Shown: positions 1 to 8,617 of the stretch, one piece after another
How positions within the stretch are numbered: position 1 is the first letter of the stretch
How the letters are laid out: every line of letters starts with the position of its first letter
Assembly: GCA_002256995.1 (NCBI GenBank)
Contig: NCGX01000009.1
Location: forward strand, 62,001 to 126,000
Source: Hydrogenophilales bacterium 16-64-40
GTDB taxonomy: Bacteria; Pseudomonadota; Gammaproteobacteria; Burkholderiales; Thiobacillaceae
Length of the DNA stretch: 64,000 nt
Direction: 5' to 3'
The notes under the pieces: generated by a model
Database searches by the model: none
Told to the model about the DNA's origin: nothing
What the model saw: the letters and a program-made list of their open reading frames with translations, nothing else
Program-made: the position numbers and the translations under genes

Positions 1-1848
1 GGACTGCTTTTTTGCCTGGTGCGCATGCATCCGCCGCAGAATATCGTCCAGAACCCGCACGGCGCTGACGACATAGGGCCCCTTGTTGAGCATCACACAC
101 TCGGCGCGGAGTCCCATCGCCGCGTCGGTGATCTCGGCGCGCGAGGGCCGGCCTTCCCTGGCCAGCGTTTCCAGGACCTGGGTGGCCCAAATCACCGGGA
201 CATGCGCCGCCTCGCACAGCCAGAGAATCTCTTCCTGAACCTCGGCCAGGCGCTCGAACCCGCATTCGACGGCCAGATCGCCGCGGGCGATCATCACCCC
301 GCAACACGGGGCACGCATGGCCGTCAGCAGCATGGCCGGCAGGTTCTCAAAGCCGCGCCGCGTTTCGATCTTCAGCACGATGGCAGGCTGCCGGCTCCCC
401 AGGCTCGCCAGCCGCTGCTGGAGCAATTCCACATCCTGGGCGCTGTTGGCGAACGACAACTCGACGATGTCGGCGTGCCGGGCCACGAAGGACAGGTCCT
501 CAATGTCCTTGTCGGTCATGGCAGCGAGGCGCAAGTTGCTTTCGGGGAGATTGATCCCCTTGTCGGCTCGCAGCGTCAACGCCTTCACGTGATCCTGCGT
601 GATGCGGATGAAAACCTGTGATGTTTCCACCTTCTCGATGACACCGCCGATCTTGCCATCGTCGAACCAGATCGGTTCTCCCGCCCGGACGTCATCGAAC
701 ACCGCCGGCAGGGTGCAACCGATCATGGCGGGGGTCAGGATATTTCCAGCGCTGTCGCGGCTTGCCGGGCGCCCCGGCTTGAGGTCGCGGGTCAGGATGA
801 GCAGATCGCCCTGGTGGAGGGCGAGGCTGTTTTCAGTCGGCGGCAAGGTACCGATGCGGCATTCCTGTTCGTCCGGCGTGCCCGCGCCACGCGCATGACG
901 CAGGGGGGTGCCGGGAACCAGGTATGCCGTCCGGGTCGACTCCACCCAGCATCCCTGCTCGGTCACGTCGACGATCCTGAAGGCCCGCTGGGCGTCGCGG
1001 GCGTCCGTGCATTCCACCCACGCCCCGGTGCGAAGGCGGGCCAGCCAGGCCGACGGCACGGGGAGGCAGGCGCTCGCAGGCGCGGGCGGGCGCTGGGGCG
1101 ACTCGTCGGCCGTCAGCCAGACCCGCGCGGGGGCGGTGACCCGTCCATAGGCGTCGCGACTGGGGCGTATCCGGACCACCGCCGGACCCGGCTCCAGCGG
1201 CCCGGTGCGCAGCTTCGGCCCGGCCAGGTCCATGACGATGCGGCAGGACCGTCCCAGCGACTGCTCAGCCTGCCGCAGATGCCCGATCATCCGCGTCCAG
1301 GCCGCAGCGTCGTCATGGGCGCAATTGATGCGCATGCAGTCCATGCCTTGCTGGAGCAGATTGTGAACGAGGAGGTAGTTGTCCGCCGCCTCGCTCGGCA
1401 TGGTGACCATGATCCGGACCTTGCGTCCCGTGTTCATCGGCCCCAACAAGGCGTCCGTGTGTTCGGCAAGCAGCCGATCGCCGTGGGCAAAGCTCATGAC
1501 CGCCGATTCCTCGGAAGCCGGCTGCCAGGCGCGCTGCAGCAGCCGGTGCAGGACGGCCAGCACCGCATCGATCGTGGCCAGGACATGCGACTCGGCGCGC
1601 CCGAGGGAGGACAGTCCCAATTCCGCCAGACGCAGCTGCAACGGGCGCAGATCGCGGCGACGCAGCGCCAGATAATGCAGCAGGTTGCGGGCACTGTCCC
1701 GCTGGTTCGCGTGAACCTTGGCAAGATCGGGCTGCGACATGGCCAGGCTGGCGACCATGTCCGCCCGGATGGCCATGAGCTCACTCAGGACAGCTTCGAT
1801 GTCTGCGCCGCCCGGACCAGTGCTGTCGGCGCTGTTTTCATTCGCCAC
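1..1848 (-). CDS. Pyruvate kinase, long form, C-terminus beyond window
   Basis: Catalyses phosphoenolpyruvate + ADP to pyruvate + ATP in glycolysis. 616 codons are visible and no stop is reached at base 1, so the gene is partial. Family motifs are clear: DLAGPKLRTG (family DTKGPEIRTG), LKIETRRGFENL with the catalytic-loop lysine, MIARGDLAVE, and ATQVLETL followed by PSRAEITDAA. About 130 residues precede the barrel, which is longer than E. coli PykF/PykA. The GTG start at 1848 is chosen because AGGAG lies nine bases upstream. The C-terminal allosteric domain, if present, is outside the window. Family confidence is high; the role of the N-terminal extension is unknown. Confidence 0.85.
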   Translation of the reverse strand, partial: MANENSADSTGPGGADIEAVLSELMAIRADMVASLAMSQPDLAKVHANQRDSARNLLHYLALRRRDLRPLQLRLAELGLSSLGRAESHVLATIDAVLAVLHRLLQRAWQPASEESAVMSFAHGDRLLAEHTDALLGPMNTGRKVRIMVTMPSEAADNYLLVHNLLQQGMDCMRINCAHDDAAAWTRMIGHLRQAEQSLGRSCRIVMDLAGPKLRTGPLEPGPAVVRIRPSRDAYGRVTAPARVWLTADESPQRPPAPASACLPVPSAWLARLRTGAWVECTDARDAQRAFRIVDVTEQGCWVESTRTAYLVPGTPLRHARGAGTPDEQECRIGTLPPTENSLALHQGDLLILTRDLKPGRPASRDSAGNILTPAMIGCTLPAVFDDVRAGEPIWFDDGKIGGVIEKVETSQVFIRITQDHVKALTLRADKGINLPESNLRLAAMTDKDIEDLSFVARHADIVELSFANSAQDVELLQQRLASLGSRQPAIVLKIETRRGFENLPAMLLTAMRAPCCGVMIARGDLAVECGFERLAEVQEEILWLCEAAHVPVIWATQVLETLAREGRPSRAEITDAAMGLRAECVMLNKGPYVVSAVRVLDDILRRMHAHQAKKQS

Positions 1849-1964
1849 GAATATTCTCTCCTGGTTCACGCGGGCTTTTCTGGAAAGCGTCCGATCGCTG
1901 CCTCGCGCCTGATCGTGCGTCCGCGCGAGTCCGATCGGGATGATCCGTGTGGCAGGGACTGCAG

Positions 1965-2396
1965 CTAGCGGACAGGCATGGCGGCAAATGCGCCACCGCC
2001 CAATATCGACGCTTCGAGGCTGCGCACCAGGACGACCACGTTGTGGCTGCCGAGCAGGTTGATGAACAGTTCGCTGGCGAAGCAGCGGCCATCGCGGCGC
2101 CGGGCCTGAAAGGCCACGGCACAGTGGCAGAGATGGGCCAGCCGGGCGTTGATGCGGCCCTCCTGCACCAGGTCGGTGTCCGGCAGCTGCGGGAGGAGCA
2201 TGGAAACATGGCGGCCCGCCAGTTCCTCGGGCGGGTAGCCGAACACCTGTTCACACGCGCGGCTGCAGTCGCGGATCATGCCTTGGTCATTGAGCGTGAG
2301 CACCGCCAGGTCGATCTTTCCAGCATCGGAAACGCCGGATGAAACATGCGTGTTCGCCTGCGGATTTTTCACTTGCAGGCTGCTTGCTGTCGTCAT
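1965..2396 (-). CDS. Single PAS-domain protein
   Basis: A 143-residue protein that is essentially one PAS sensor domain (residues about 28-130), with the typical signature CEQVFGYPPEELAGRHVSML. There is no kinase, GGDEF or HTH domain. It may sense a ligand or redox state and act through a partner, but the sequence does not show which. GGAAGGAG six bases before the ATG supports the start. It lies upstream of, and co-directional with, the pyruvate kinase gene, with a gap of 116 bases. Confidence 0.75.
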   Translation of the reverse strand: MTTASSLQVKNPQANTHVSSGVSDAGKIDLAVLTLNDQGMIRDCSRACEQVFGYPPEELAGRHVSMLLPQLPDTDLVQEGRINARLAHLCHCAVAFQARRRDGRCFASELFINLLGSHNVVVLVRSLEASILGGGAFAAMPVR

Positions 2397-2606
2397 GATG
2401 GACTCCTTCCGTTATCGACCGGGAGTGCTCCCGAGAATCTAGGATCCTGCCTCCTGAAAATGAACAATTCATGACGCAGAAATGAATTTTGTGTGCAGCC
2501 GAAAGTGTCCGGGAAAGCCGGACCGATTCGCTGGCTGAGGTAGCGAATCGAACAGGGAAGGGTGTAGCTTTGAAAACTGATGTTCAAAACCCAAGGATGA
2601 ATTGCG

Positions 2607-2834
2607 ATGAGAAAGACGCCTTCTGACGTGTACCTCGAAAAAGCCCAGACTTTGAGCAAGGCGGAAACCGAGCGCTTGCTGTCGCGAGCGCGATCAAAAT
2701 TAATCCGCCGACTGGAAAGTGAAAAAATGACCGCGCTGGAAGTCGTGGCAGTACAGCTTGAGATCGAGGACGAGGATCTGAGCGAATGGCGAGTGAAGAT
2801 GGCTGAAATCAGGAAAAAAGCGAAAGCCAAGTAA
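2607..2834 (+). CDS. Small charged hypothetical protein
   Basis: A 75-residue protein rich in Lys, Arg and Glu, predicted mostly helical. It begins MRKTPSDVYLEKAQ and ends in a basic tail, KKAKAK. AAGGATG precedes the ATG. I do not recognise the family. It precedes glgP on the same strand by 80 bases, and that gap holds a small CCGCCC/GGGCGG hairpin. Regular codon use and a plausible ribosome binding site support a real gene. Confidence 0.5.
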   Translation: MRKTPSDVYLEKAQTLSKAETERLLSRARSKLIRRLESEKMTALEVVAVQLEIEDEDLSEWRVKMAEIRKKAKAK

Positions 2835-2914
2835 GCGGCTGACGCAAGCCCGGGAACAATCACTGCTTGCCGCCCGCCCAATGTTTGGGGCGGTGCTTAT
2901 CGACGGAACACGCC

Positions 2915-4624
2915 ATGGCAGAAGCTGCAAATAGAACCGAAACATTCACCCACAAGTTGCGGGTCGCCTATTTCTCTATGGAGATCGCTTTGGAGAACGA
3001 TATCCCCACCTACAGCGGCGGCCTGGGGGTGCTGGCGGGGGACAGCCTGCGCGCCGCGGCGGACATCGGCGTGCCGATGGTGGCGGTCACCCTGGTGTCC
3101 CGGGCCGGCTATTTCCGCCAGCAGATCGATCCGCAGGGCCGCCAGATCGAACACCCCGACGACTGGGATCCCGCCCGCTACGCGACGCGGCTGCAGGCCA
3201 CCGTGGCTTTGGAACTTGAAGATCGCCAGGTGTGGGTGGGGGGATGGCTTTATGTGCTGAGCTCACTGGTCGACGGGGGCGTGCCCGTTCTGCTGCTGGA
3301 CACCGACCTGCCGGTGAACGACCCACGCGACCGCGACATCACCCACCACCTGTACGGCGGCGATGAGACCTGTAGGATGAAGCAGGAGGTGGTGCTCGGC
3401 GTGGGGGGCATCGCCATGCTCCAGGCCCTGGGCTTCAAGCTCATGGGTTATCACATGAACGAGGGTCACTCCGCCTTCCTCACCCTGGCCCTGCTGCAGC
3501 GCTACGCCTATCCCAGCGAAGACCTGCGGCCCGGCGAGAGCCCTTACGACTTGCCCCGGGTGCGGGAACTGTGCACCTTCACCACCCACACGCCGGTGGA
3601 AACGAGCCACGACAAATTCGACTATGAGCTGGTGCGGCGCATCTACGGTGACCTGCTGGACCCGGGCACGGTGAAGCTGTTGGCCGGCGAGGACAAGCTC
3701 AACATGACCCGCCTGGCCTTGAACCTGTCCGAGTACGTGAATGGTGTGGCCAAGCGTCACGCCGAGGTTTCCCGCCAGATGTTCCCAGGGTATGCGGTGC
3801 ACGCGGTGACCAACGGGGTGCATGCCGCCACCTGGACCAGCACGTCTATCGCAAAAGTGTACGACCAGCATGTGCCGGGCTGGTGCCATGAGCCGGAACT
3901 GCTCTCCCGCGCCGACCGCATCCCGGACGATATGCTCTGGGCCGCCCACCAGGCGGCCAAGCAGGCGCTGGTGGACACGGTGCGGGAACTGACCGGCGTG
4001 GCGTTGAACCCGGACCTGCCCATCCTCGGCCTTGCGCGGCGCATGACCGCCTACAAGCGAGCGGACCTGCTATTCACCGATCTCGCGCGCCTCAAGTCCC
4101 TTGCCGGGGACCGTCCCTTCCAGATCGTGATGGCCGGCAAGGCGCACCCGAAGGACGCGGCGGGCAAGCAGCTCATCGAAGTGCTGCATGCCCATATGCG
4201 GGACCTGGCTGGGGTGATTCCCATGGCCTTTCTGCCCGATTACGATATGGCGCTGGCGCTGCTCATGGTGTCCGGCTCGGATGTCTGGCTCAACACCCCC
4301 CTGCGGCCGCTGGAGGCCTCCGGCACCAGCGGCATGAAGGCGGCCTTCAACGGCGTGCCTCAGCTCTCGGTGCTGGACGGCTGGTGGGTGGAAGGCTGCC
4401 TGGAAGGGGTGACCGGCTGGGCGGTGGGGGATGACTCGCCCACCGCCAACGGACACGATGCCGTGGCCCTGTACGACAAGCTTGGGCAAGTGGTCCTGCC
4501 GCTCTGGCATGACGACCGGCCTGGCTGGGTCGCCGTCATGAAAGGCGCCATCAGCAAGAATGCCGCCTACTTCAACAGTCACCGCATGATGCGCCGCTAC
4601 GCCACGGAGGCGTACCTGAGGTAG
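2915..4624 (+). CDS. glgP: Alpha-glucan phosphorylase (GT35, short form)
   Basis: Phosphorolytic release of glucose-1-phosphate from glycogen or maltodextrin; a cytoplasmic PLP enzyme. The 569 residues fit the short alpha-glucan phosphorylase class rather than the roughly 800-residue E. coli GlgP type. The N-terminus has YFSMEIALENDIPTYSGGLG, and the PLP-lysine motif GTSGMKAAFNG is near residue 475. A TTG at 2867 keeps the frame open, but ATG 2915 (MAEAANRTET) is preferred because family similarity begins just after it. No strong Shine-Dalgarno sequence is visible. Confidence 0.88.
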   Translation: MAEAANRTETFTHKLRVAYFSMEIALENDIPTYSGGLGVLAGDSLRAAADIGVPMVAVTLVSRAGYFRQQIDPQGRQIEHPDDWDPARYATRLQATVALELEDRQVWVGGWLYVLSSLVDGGVPVLLLDTDLPVNDPRDRDITHHLYGGDETCRMKQEVVLGVGGIAMLQALGFKLMGYHMNEGHSAFLTLALLQRYAYPSEDLRPGESPYDLPRVRELCTFTTHTPVETSHDKFDYELVRRIYGDLLDPGTVKLLAGEDKLNMTRLALNLSEYVNGVAKRHAEVSRQMFPGYAVHAVTNGVHAATWTSTSIAKVYDQHVPGWCHEPELLSRADRIPDDMLWAAHQAAKQALVDTVRELTGVALNPDLPILGLARRMTAYKRADLLFTDLARLKSLAGDRPFQIVMAGKAHPKDAAGKQLIEVLHAHMRDLAGVIPMAFLPDYDMALALLMVSGSDVWLNTPLRPLEASGTSGMKAAFNGVPQLSVLDGWWVEGCLEGVTGWAVGDDSPTANGHDAVALYDKLGQVVLPLWHDDRPGWVAVMKGAISKNAAYFNSHRMMRRYATEAYLR

Positions 4625-4745
4625 ACGCGGCTACGATCGCTTTTACGGGATGGTGAATTTTTTGTTACAGGCGGATCGATCGATCGAATATTGAAGTTAA
4701 TTAAATATACTGTTTATTCCGTATATATTTATTGGGAGATTGACC
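4625..4745 (+). promoter_or_regulatory. AT-rich leader/promoter region of the H1-like gene
   Basis: An abrupt AT-rich patch in GC-rich surroundings (about 4660-4733), with a GATCGATCGATCG run at 4675-4687 and several TATA-like hexamers. A GGGAG ribosome binding site lies just before ATG 4746. It is probably the promoter of the downstream gene; exact -35 and -10 boxes cannot be fixed by eye. Confidence 0.45.
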
Positions 4746-5282
4746 ATGGCCGACGGCACCAGGAAGCCCGCCGCAGCAAAACCTAAGACAGTCGTTGCGC
4801 GCACCACGACCGCCGCCCGCGCCAAGCCGGCCGCCAAGCCCGTTGCCGCCAAACCCGCAGCACGGGCAAGGACTGCCACGGCTGCTGCGCCCGCAGCCAG
4901 AAGGCGGGCGCCGGCCAGGGCAGCGACGGCAACCGCAACAAAAACCGCTGCGCGTCCTGCCGCGGCCAGGAAGTCGCCCCCGGCAAAAAAAGCCGTACCC
5001 GAGCCGGCGCCGTTTGCCGCCAAGGGCAGCAAGGCGGGCAAACCGGCCAAGGCGAAAAAAGCCAAACTGGTCCGCGACAGCTTCACCATGCCGGATGGCG
5101 AGTACGCCCTGATCGCAGCGCTCAAGAAGCGTTGTCTTGATGCGGGGGTGCCGGCAAAGAAAAGCGAGATTTTGCGCGCAGCCGTTGCGAATCTGGCGAA
5201 GCTGAGTGACGCCTCGGTGGTGGCCGCAGTACGACGTCTCGACGTCATCAAGACGGGACGCCCCGCCAAAGGGGCAAAGTAG
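4746..5282 (+). CDS. Histone H1-like protein with basic Ala/Lys/Pro tail
   Basis: 178 residues. Residues 1-105 are low-complexity Ala/Lys/Arg/Pro repeats (AAKP, AARP, RARTAT) like histone H1 tails, expected to bind DNA non-specifically. Residues 108-178 form an ordered domain (SFTMPDGEYALIAALKKRC and SEILRAAVANLAKLSD) seen at the C-terminus of similar betaproteobacterial proteins. It probably acts in nucleoid organisation; the ordered domain may mediate oligomerisation. ATG 4746 has GGGAG upstream. Confidence 0.7.
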   Translation: MADGTRKPAAAKPKTVVARTTTAARAKPAAKPVAAKPAARARTATAAAPAARRRAPARAATATATKTAARPAAARKSPPAKKAVPEPAPFAAKGSKAGKPAKAKKAKLVRDSFTMPDGEYALIAALKKRCLDAGVPAKKSEILRAAVANLAKLSDASVVAAVRRLDVIKTGRPAKGAK

Positions 5283-5375
5283 TTTCTCTGGCGGCCGGCA
5301 CAAGGGCTTCGGGGTGGCGGTAAACCGCCCGCTGCCCCGCTTGCCTGCGCATCCCGTCACGCCCACCTCGTCTCC

Positions 5376-5867
5376 TTAACGCGGCGCCTCCCAGCAGTTG
5401 TTGCTGATCTGCCAGGTCATCGATAGCTGTTCGCTGCTGGGATACAGCACGTATTTGACCCCCATGTAGTCGGCGCCTTTGCGCCAGAACATCGCCAGCA
5501 GGTTTTTTTCGCCACTGGCGATGACGCTGGTGTAGGGAATGACCTTGAGCGGATTGCCGTACAGGTTGGAATAGTTCGACGCGATGATGACGAAGTGGCG
5601 GAAGGCCGGTTCGACTTCCTGGTCGAATGCCACCAGGCTGCCGTTGCAGAAGGTGAACAGGAAGCGGCGGCCGGCGGGGTGGTTGGGGGGGTCGTAGACC
5701 AGCAGGCCATCGCCGCCGACCGACAGGGTCTTGCTGAAATTCCAGGTCTTGAGCGCCTGCTCGACCTCGGCGCGGCTCATCCCATGTTTGAATTCGCCGA
5801 CTTCCCAGGCCTGGGCAGGCAGGGCGAGCAGCAGTCCGGCGAGGAGGGCGCTAAGTGCGGTTCTCAT
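5376..5867 (-). CDS. Secreted hypothetical protein
   Basis: 163 residues with a clear Sec signal peptide (MRTALSALLAGLLLALPAQA, cleaved before WEVGEF). The mature part is periplasmic, with two Cys residues (CNGSL and NNCWEAPR) that could pair. I do not recognise the family. It is the last gene of the phoH / DUF4197 operon and starts 14 bases after the DUF4197 stop. Confidence 0.65.
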   Translation of the reverse strand: MRTALSALLAGLLLALPAQAWEVGEFKHGMSRAEVEQALKTWNFSKTLSVGGDGLLVYDPPNHPAGRRFLFTFCNGSLVAFDQEVEPAFRHFVIIASNYSNLYGNPLKVIPYTSVIASGEKNLLAMFWRKGADYMGVKYVLYPSSEQLSMTWQISNNCWEAPR

Positions 5868-5881
5868 GCGCGGCGTGGCGG

Positions 5882-6643
5882 CTATTTCCCGCTGACGGCA
5901 CCAAACACTTTTTTCAGCAGATCGCTACCGGCCTGCATGGGATTGGCGCGGATCGCGGCTTCTTTTTCGCCGATTAGCGTGTAGAGCCGGTCGAGCGCCT
6001 GCTGGGTGACGTACTGCTCGACGCTGGCCTGGTTCTTGTCGATCAGGTTGAACTGCGCGGCCGCGCCGGCGTACTGGTTGTACTGCTGCGCGAGGCCGAC
6101 CTTGTCGGTGCTTGCCTTGACGATGGGGCCGAAGCGTTCGGTGAGTGTGGATTCGGTTTTCCTGCGGAAAAAATCGGTGGCCGAGGTTTGCCCGCCGGTC
6201 AGAATGCCTCGGGCGTCTTCCAGCGTCATTTCCCTCACTGCACCGACCAGCAGGGTTTTTGCCTCCGGCACCGCGGCCTCGGCGGCGCGGTTCATCGACA
6301 GCACCAGTTCGTCGGCCTGGCGGCCCATGCCGAGCATGCGCATGGCCCGTTCGGCCTTCTGCAGGCCAGGCGGCAGCGGGATTTTCAGTGCGGGATTGCC
6401 GAAAAAGCCGTTCTTCTGCCCCAACTGGGCGACTGCGGCGTCCGCGCCGCGGGTGAGCGCCTCCTTCAGCCCGGCGTTGATGTCGGCGTTGGAGAGCGCA
6501 TCGACGCCGCTGGCGGACGGCTGGCCGGCCGGCTTGCCGAGCACGCCCCGCAGCATCTCGTTCCAGTCGACGGCGTGGGCCGGCAGGGCCAGGGCGAGAC
6601 CGGCGGCCAGGATGGTCCGACGCGTTGAAATGAGGGTGCTCAT
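5882..6643 (-). CDS. DUF4197 family exported protein
   Basis: 253 residues with a signal peptide ending near ALPAHA. The mature part matches DUF4197: an alpha-helical protein with SNADINAGLKEALTRGADAA, NPALKIPLPPGLQ and a C-terminal LYTLIGEKEAAIRANP. Function is unknown in the family. ATG 6643 (MSTLISTRRT) is chosen over an upstream in-frame ATG because GGGAG lies just upstream and a signal peptide follows. The gene sits 25 bases after phoH in the same operon. Confidence 0.8.
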   Translation of the reverse strand: MSTLISTRRTILAAGLALALPAHAVDWNEMLRGVLGKPAGQPSASGVDALSNADINAGLKEALTRGADAAVAQLGQKNGFFGNPALKIPLPPGLQKAERAMRMLGMGRQADELVLSMNRAAEAAVPEAKTLLVGAVREMTLEDARGILTGGQTSATDFFRRKTESTLTERFGPIVKASTDKVGLAQQYNQYAGAAAQFNLIDKNQASVEQYVTQQALDRLYTLIGEKEAAIRANPMQAGSDLLKKVFGAVSGK

Positions 6644-6668
6644 GGTGTGTCTCCCGGAAGTGTTTTGT

Positions 6669-8096
6669 CTACAGCACTTCTGCAGCATAGTCCGCCAGAC
6701 GCGAACGTTCACCCCTTTGCAGCGTCACGTGGCCGTTGTGCAGCCAGCCCTTGAAGTGGTCGACCACGTAGGTGAGGCCGGAACTGCCCTCGGTGAGGTA
6801 GGGCGTGTCGATCTGCGAGATGTTGCCCAGGCATACCACCTTGGTGCCGGGCCCGGCGCGCGTGATCAGCGTCTTCATCTGCTTGGGGGTGAGGTTCTGC
6901 GCCTCGTCGATGATGAGGAACTTGTTGAGGAAGGTGCGCCCGCGCATGAAGTTGAGCGACTTCACCTTGATCCGGCTGCGGACCAGATCCTGCGTCGCCG
7001 CGCGCCCCCAGTCGCCGCCGTCGTCCTCGCTTTTGTTCAGCACGTCGAGGTTGTCTTCCAGCGCGCCCATCCACGGTGTCATTTTTTCCTCCTCGGTGCC
7101 GGGCAGAAATCCGATGTCTTCGCCGACCGGCACGGTGACGCGGGTCATGATGATCTCGCTGTAGAGCTTCTTGTCGAGCACCTGGGCCAGCGCGGCCGCC
7201 AGGGTGAGCAGGGTCTTGCCGGTGCCGGCCTGGCCGAGCAGGGTGACGAAATCGATCTCGGGATCCATCAGCACGTTGAGCGCGAAGTTCTGCTCGCGGT
7301 TGCGCGCGACGATGCCCCACACGTTGTTCCGGGTGTGGCTGAAGTCGCGCACCGTGACCAGTTCCGCCTGCTTGCCTTCGACCTTCAGCACCTTGGCGTA
7401 GAGCGGGTTGGGGCCTTCCTGGAAGACGAATTCGTTCGGCAGCAGGCTCGCCACCAGCGGACCCGTGATGCGGTAATAGGTATGGCCGTTGGCCTGCCAC
7501 GACTCCATGCCCTTGCCGTGGGTCTCCCAGAAGTCGGGGGGCAGTTCGCGCAGGCCGGCATACAGCAGGTCGGTGTCTTCCAGCACCTTGTCGTTGAAGT
7601 AGTCCTCGGCCGGCAGCCCCAGCGTGCGCGCCTTGATCCGCATGTTGATGTCTTTCGACACCAGGATGACCTGACGCTTGGGATGGTGGCGCGCCAGGAA
7701 CAGCACCACGCCGAGAATCTGGTTGTCGACCTTGGACGTCGGCAGCGAGAGCGGGATGTCGCCGGTGATCGCCTGGGTCTGCAGGAACAGCTTGCCCGTG
7801 GCGGAATTGTGGCTGTGCGGCGCGAGCGGCACGCCTTCCTCGATGGTGTCGAGCTTCGAGACCATCTCGTCGATGAAGCGGCTGGCCTGGCGCGCGTTGC
7901 GCGAGACTTCGGTCATGCCCTTCTTGTGCATGTCGAGTTCTTCCAGCGTGGCGATCGGCACGTAGATGTCGTGCTCCTCGAAGCGGAACAGGCTGGTGGG
8001 GTCGTGCATCAGCACGTTGGTGTCCAACACGAACAGCTTGGTCTGGGCAGGCGCTTTTCTCGGCATGGCGTGGGGTGGGGTCGGTTGAGAATGCAT
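6669..8096 (-). CDS. PhoH-family PIN/ATPase protein
   Basis: 475 residues. An N-terminal PIN domain (residues about 18-150, VLDTNVLMHDP) is fused to a C-terminal PhoH ATPase (about 235-475) with Walker A GQAGTGKT and Walker B FLIIDEAQN. PhoH2-type proteins of this architecture act as RNA helicase/RNases in some bacteria, so an RNA-processing role is likely. It is the first gene of a three-gene operon. ATG 8096 has AGGATGA upstream, whereas the internal ATG (MPRKAPA) has no ribosome binding site. Confidence 0.88.
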   Translation of the reverse strand: MHSQPTPPHAMPRKAPAQTKLFVLDTNVLMHDPTSLFRFEEHDIYVPIATLEELDMHKKGMTEVSRNARQASRFIDEMVSKLDTIEEGVPLAPHSHNSATGKLFLQTQAITGDIPLSLPTSKVDNQILGVVLFLARHHPKRQVILVSKDINMRIKARTLGLPAEDYFNDKVLEDTDLLYAGLRELPPDFWETHGKGMESWQANGHTYYRITGPLVASLLPNEFVFQEGPNPLYAKVLKVEGKQAELVTVRDFSHTRNNVWGIVARNREQNFALNVLMDPEIDFVTLLGQAGTGKTLLTLAAALAQVLDKKLYSEIIMTRVTVPVGEDIGFLPGTEEEKMTPWMGALEDNLDVLNKSEDDGGDWGRAATQDLVRSRIKVKSLNFMRGRTFLNKFLIIDEAQNLTPKQMKTLITRAGPGTKVVCLGNISQIDTPYLTEGSSGLTYVVDHFKGWLHNGHVTLQRGERSRLADYAAEVL

Positions 8097-8225
8097 TCAT
8101 CCTACATCAAGCGGAAAGGGGCTTGTCGAGTCAAAAAAGTAAACCTGAAACCTGACCGCCGGCGCGGATATGGCAGCGGTTTTCTCATTAGAATGTTGCG
8201 TTAACCTTGAGATTCGGGTCATCGC

Positions 8226-8606
8226 ATGAATCGTCGGCTGGCGTTGCTGTGTCTGCTCTGGGTGTGGGCGCCGTCGCTGTCTGCCCAGGTCGCCGCGCAC
8301 ATCCTGCTGCAGGATTCGCCGCTGGCCGGGTTCCAGTACCACGCCGGCAAGACGTTGTGGCCGCAGATGCAGGTGGGCGATGCGCTCACCCTGGTCCGCG
8401 AGCCGGACAACCCCCACGATGCAAGCGCCGTGCGGGTGGAATGGCGGGGCCACAAGCTCGGCTACGTGCCGCGCCGCGAGAACGCCGACGTCGCGCGCCT
8501 CATGGATGGCGGCCAGACACTGACGGCCCGGATCGCCCGCCTGGCCGAAGTGCGCGACCCGTGGTCGCGGGTGCGATTCGAGATCCTGATTCCCTTGCAG
8601 CCCTGA
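8226..8606 (+). CDS. HIRAN-domain protein with signal peptide
   Basis: 126 residues: a signal peptide (MNRRLALLCLLWVWAPSLSA) followed by a single HIRAN domain (LAGFQYHAGKTLW, LVREPDNPHDASAVRV and GHKLGYVPRREN). HIRAN domains usually recognise DNA or 3'-OH ends inside SNF2 or nuclease proteins. Here the domain stands alone and appears exported. It is followed after 11 bases by the PQQ-type dehydrogenase gene, so the two are probably co-transcribed. Confidence 0.75.
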   Translation: MNRRLALLCLLWVWAPSLSAQVAAHILLQDSPLAGFQYHAGKTLWPQMQVGDALTLVREPDNPHDASAVRVEWRGHKLGYVPRRENADVARLMDGGQTLTARIARLAEVRDPWSRVRFEILIPLQP

Positions 8607-8617
8607 AGGAGCAAGCC

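Noticed and set aside
813-1968. Long plus-strand open frame opposite the pyruvate kinase
   Set aside because: It is a shadow of the minus-strand gene, whose frame shows clear pyruvate kinase motifs.
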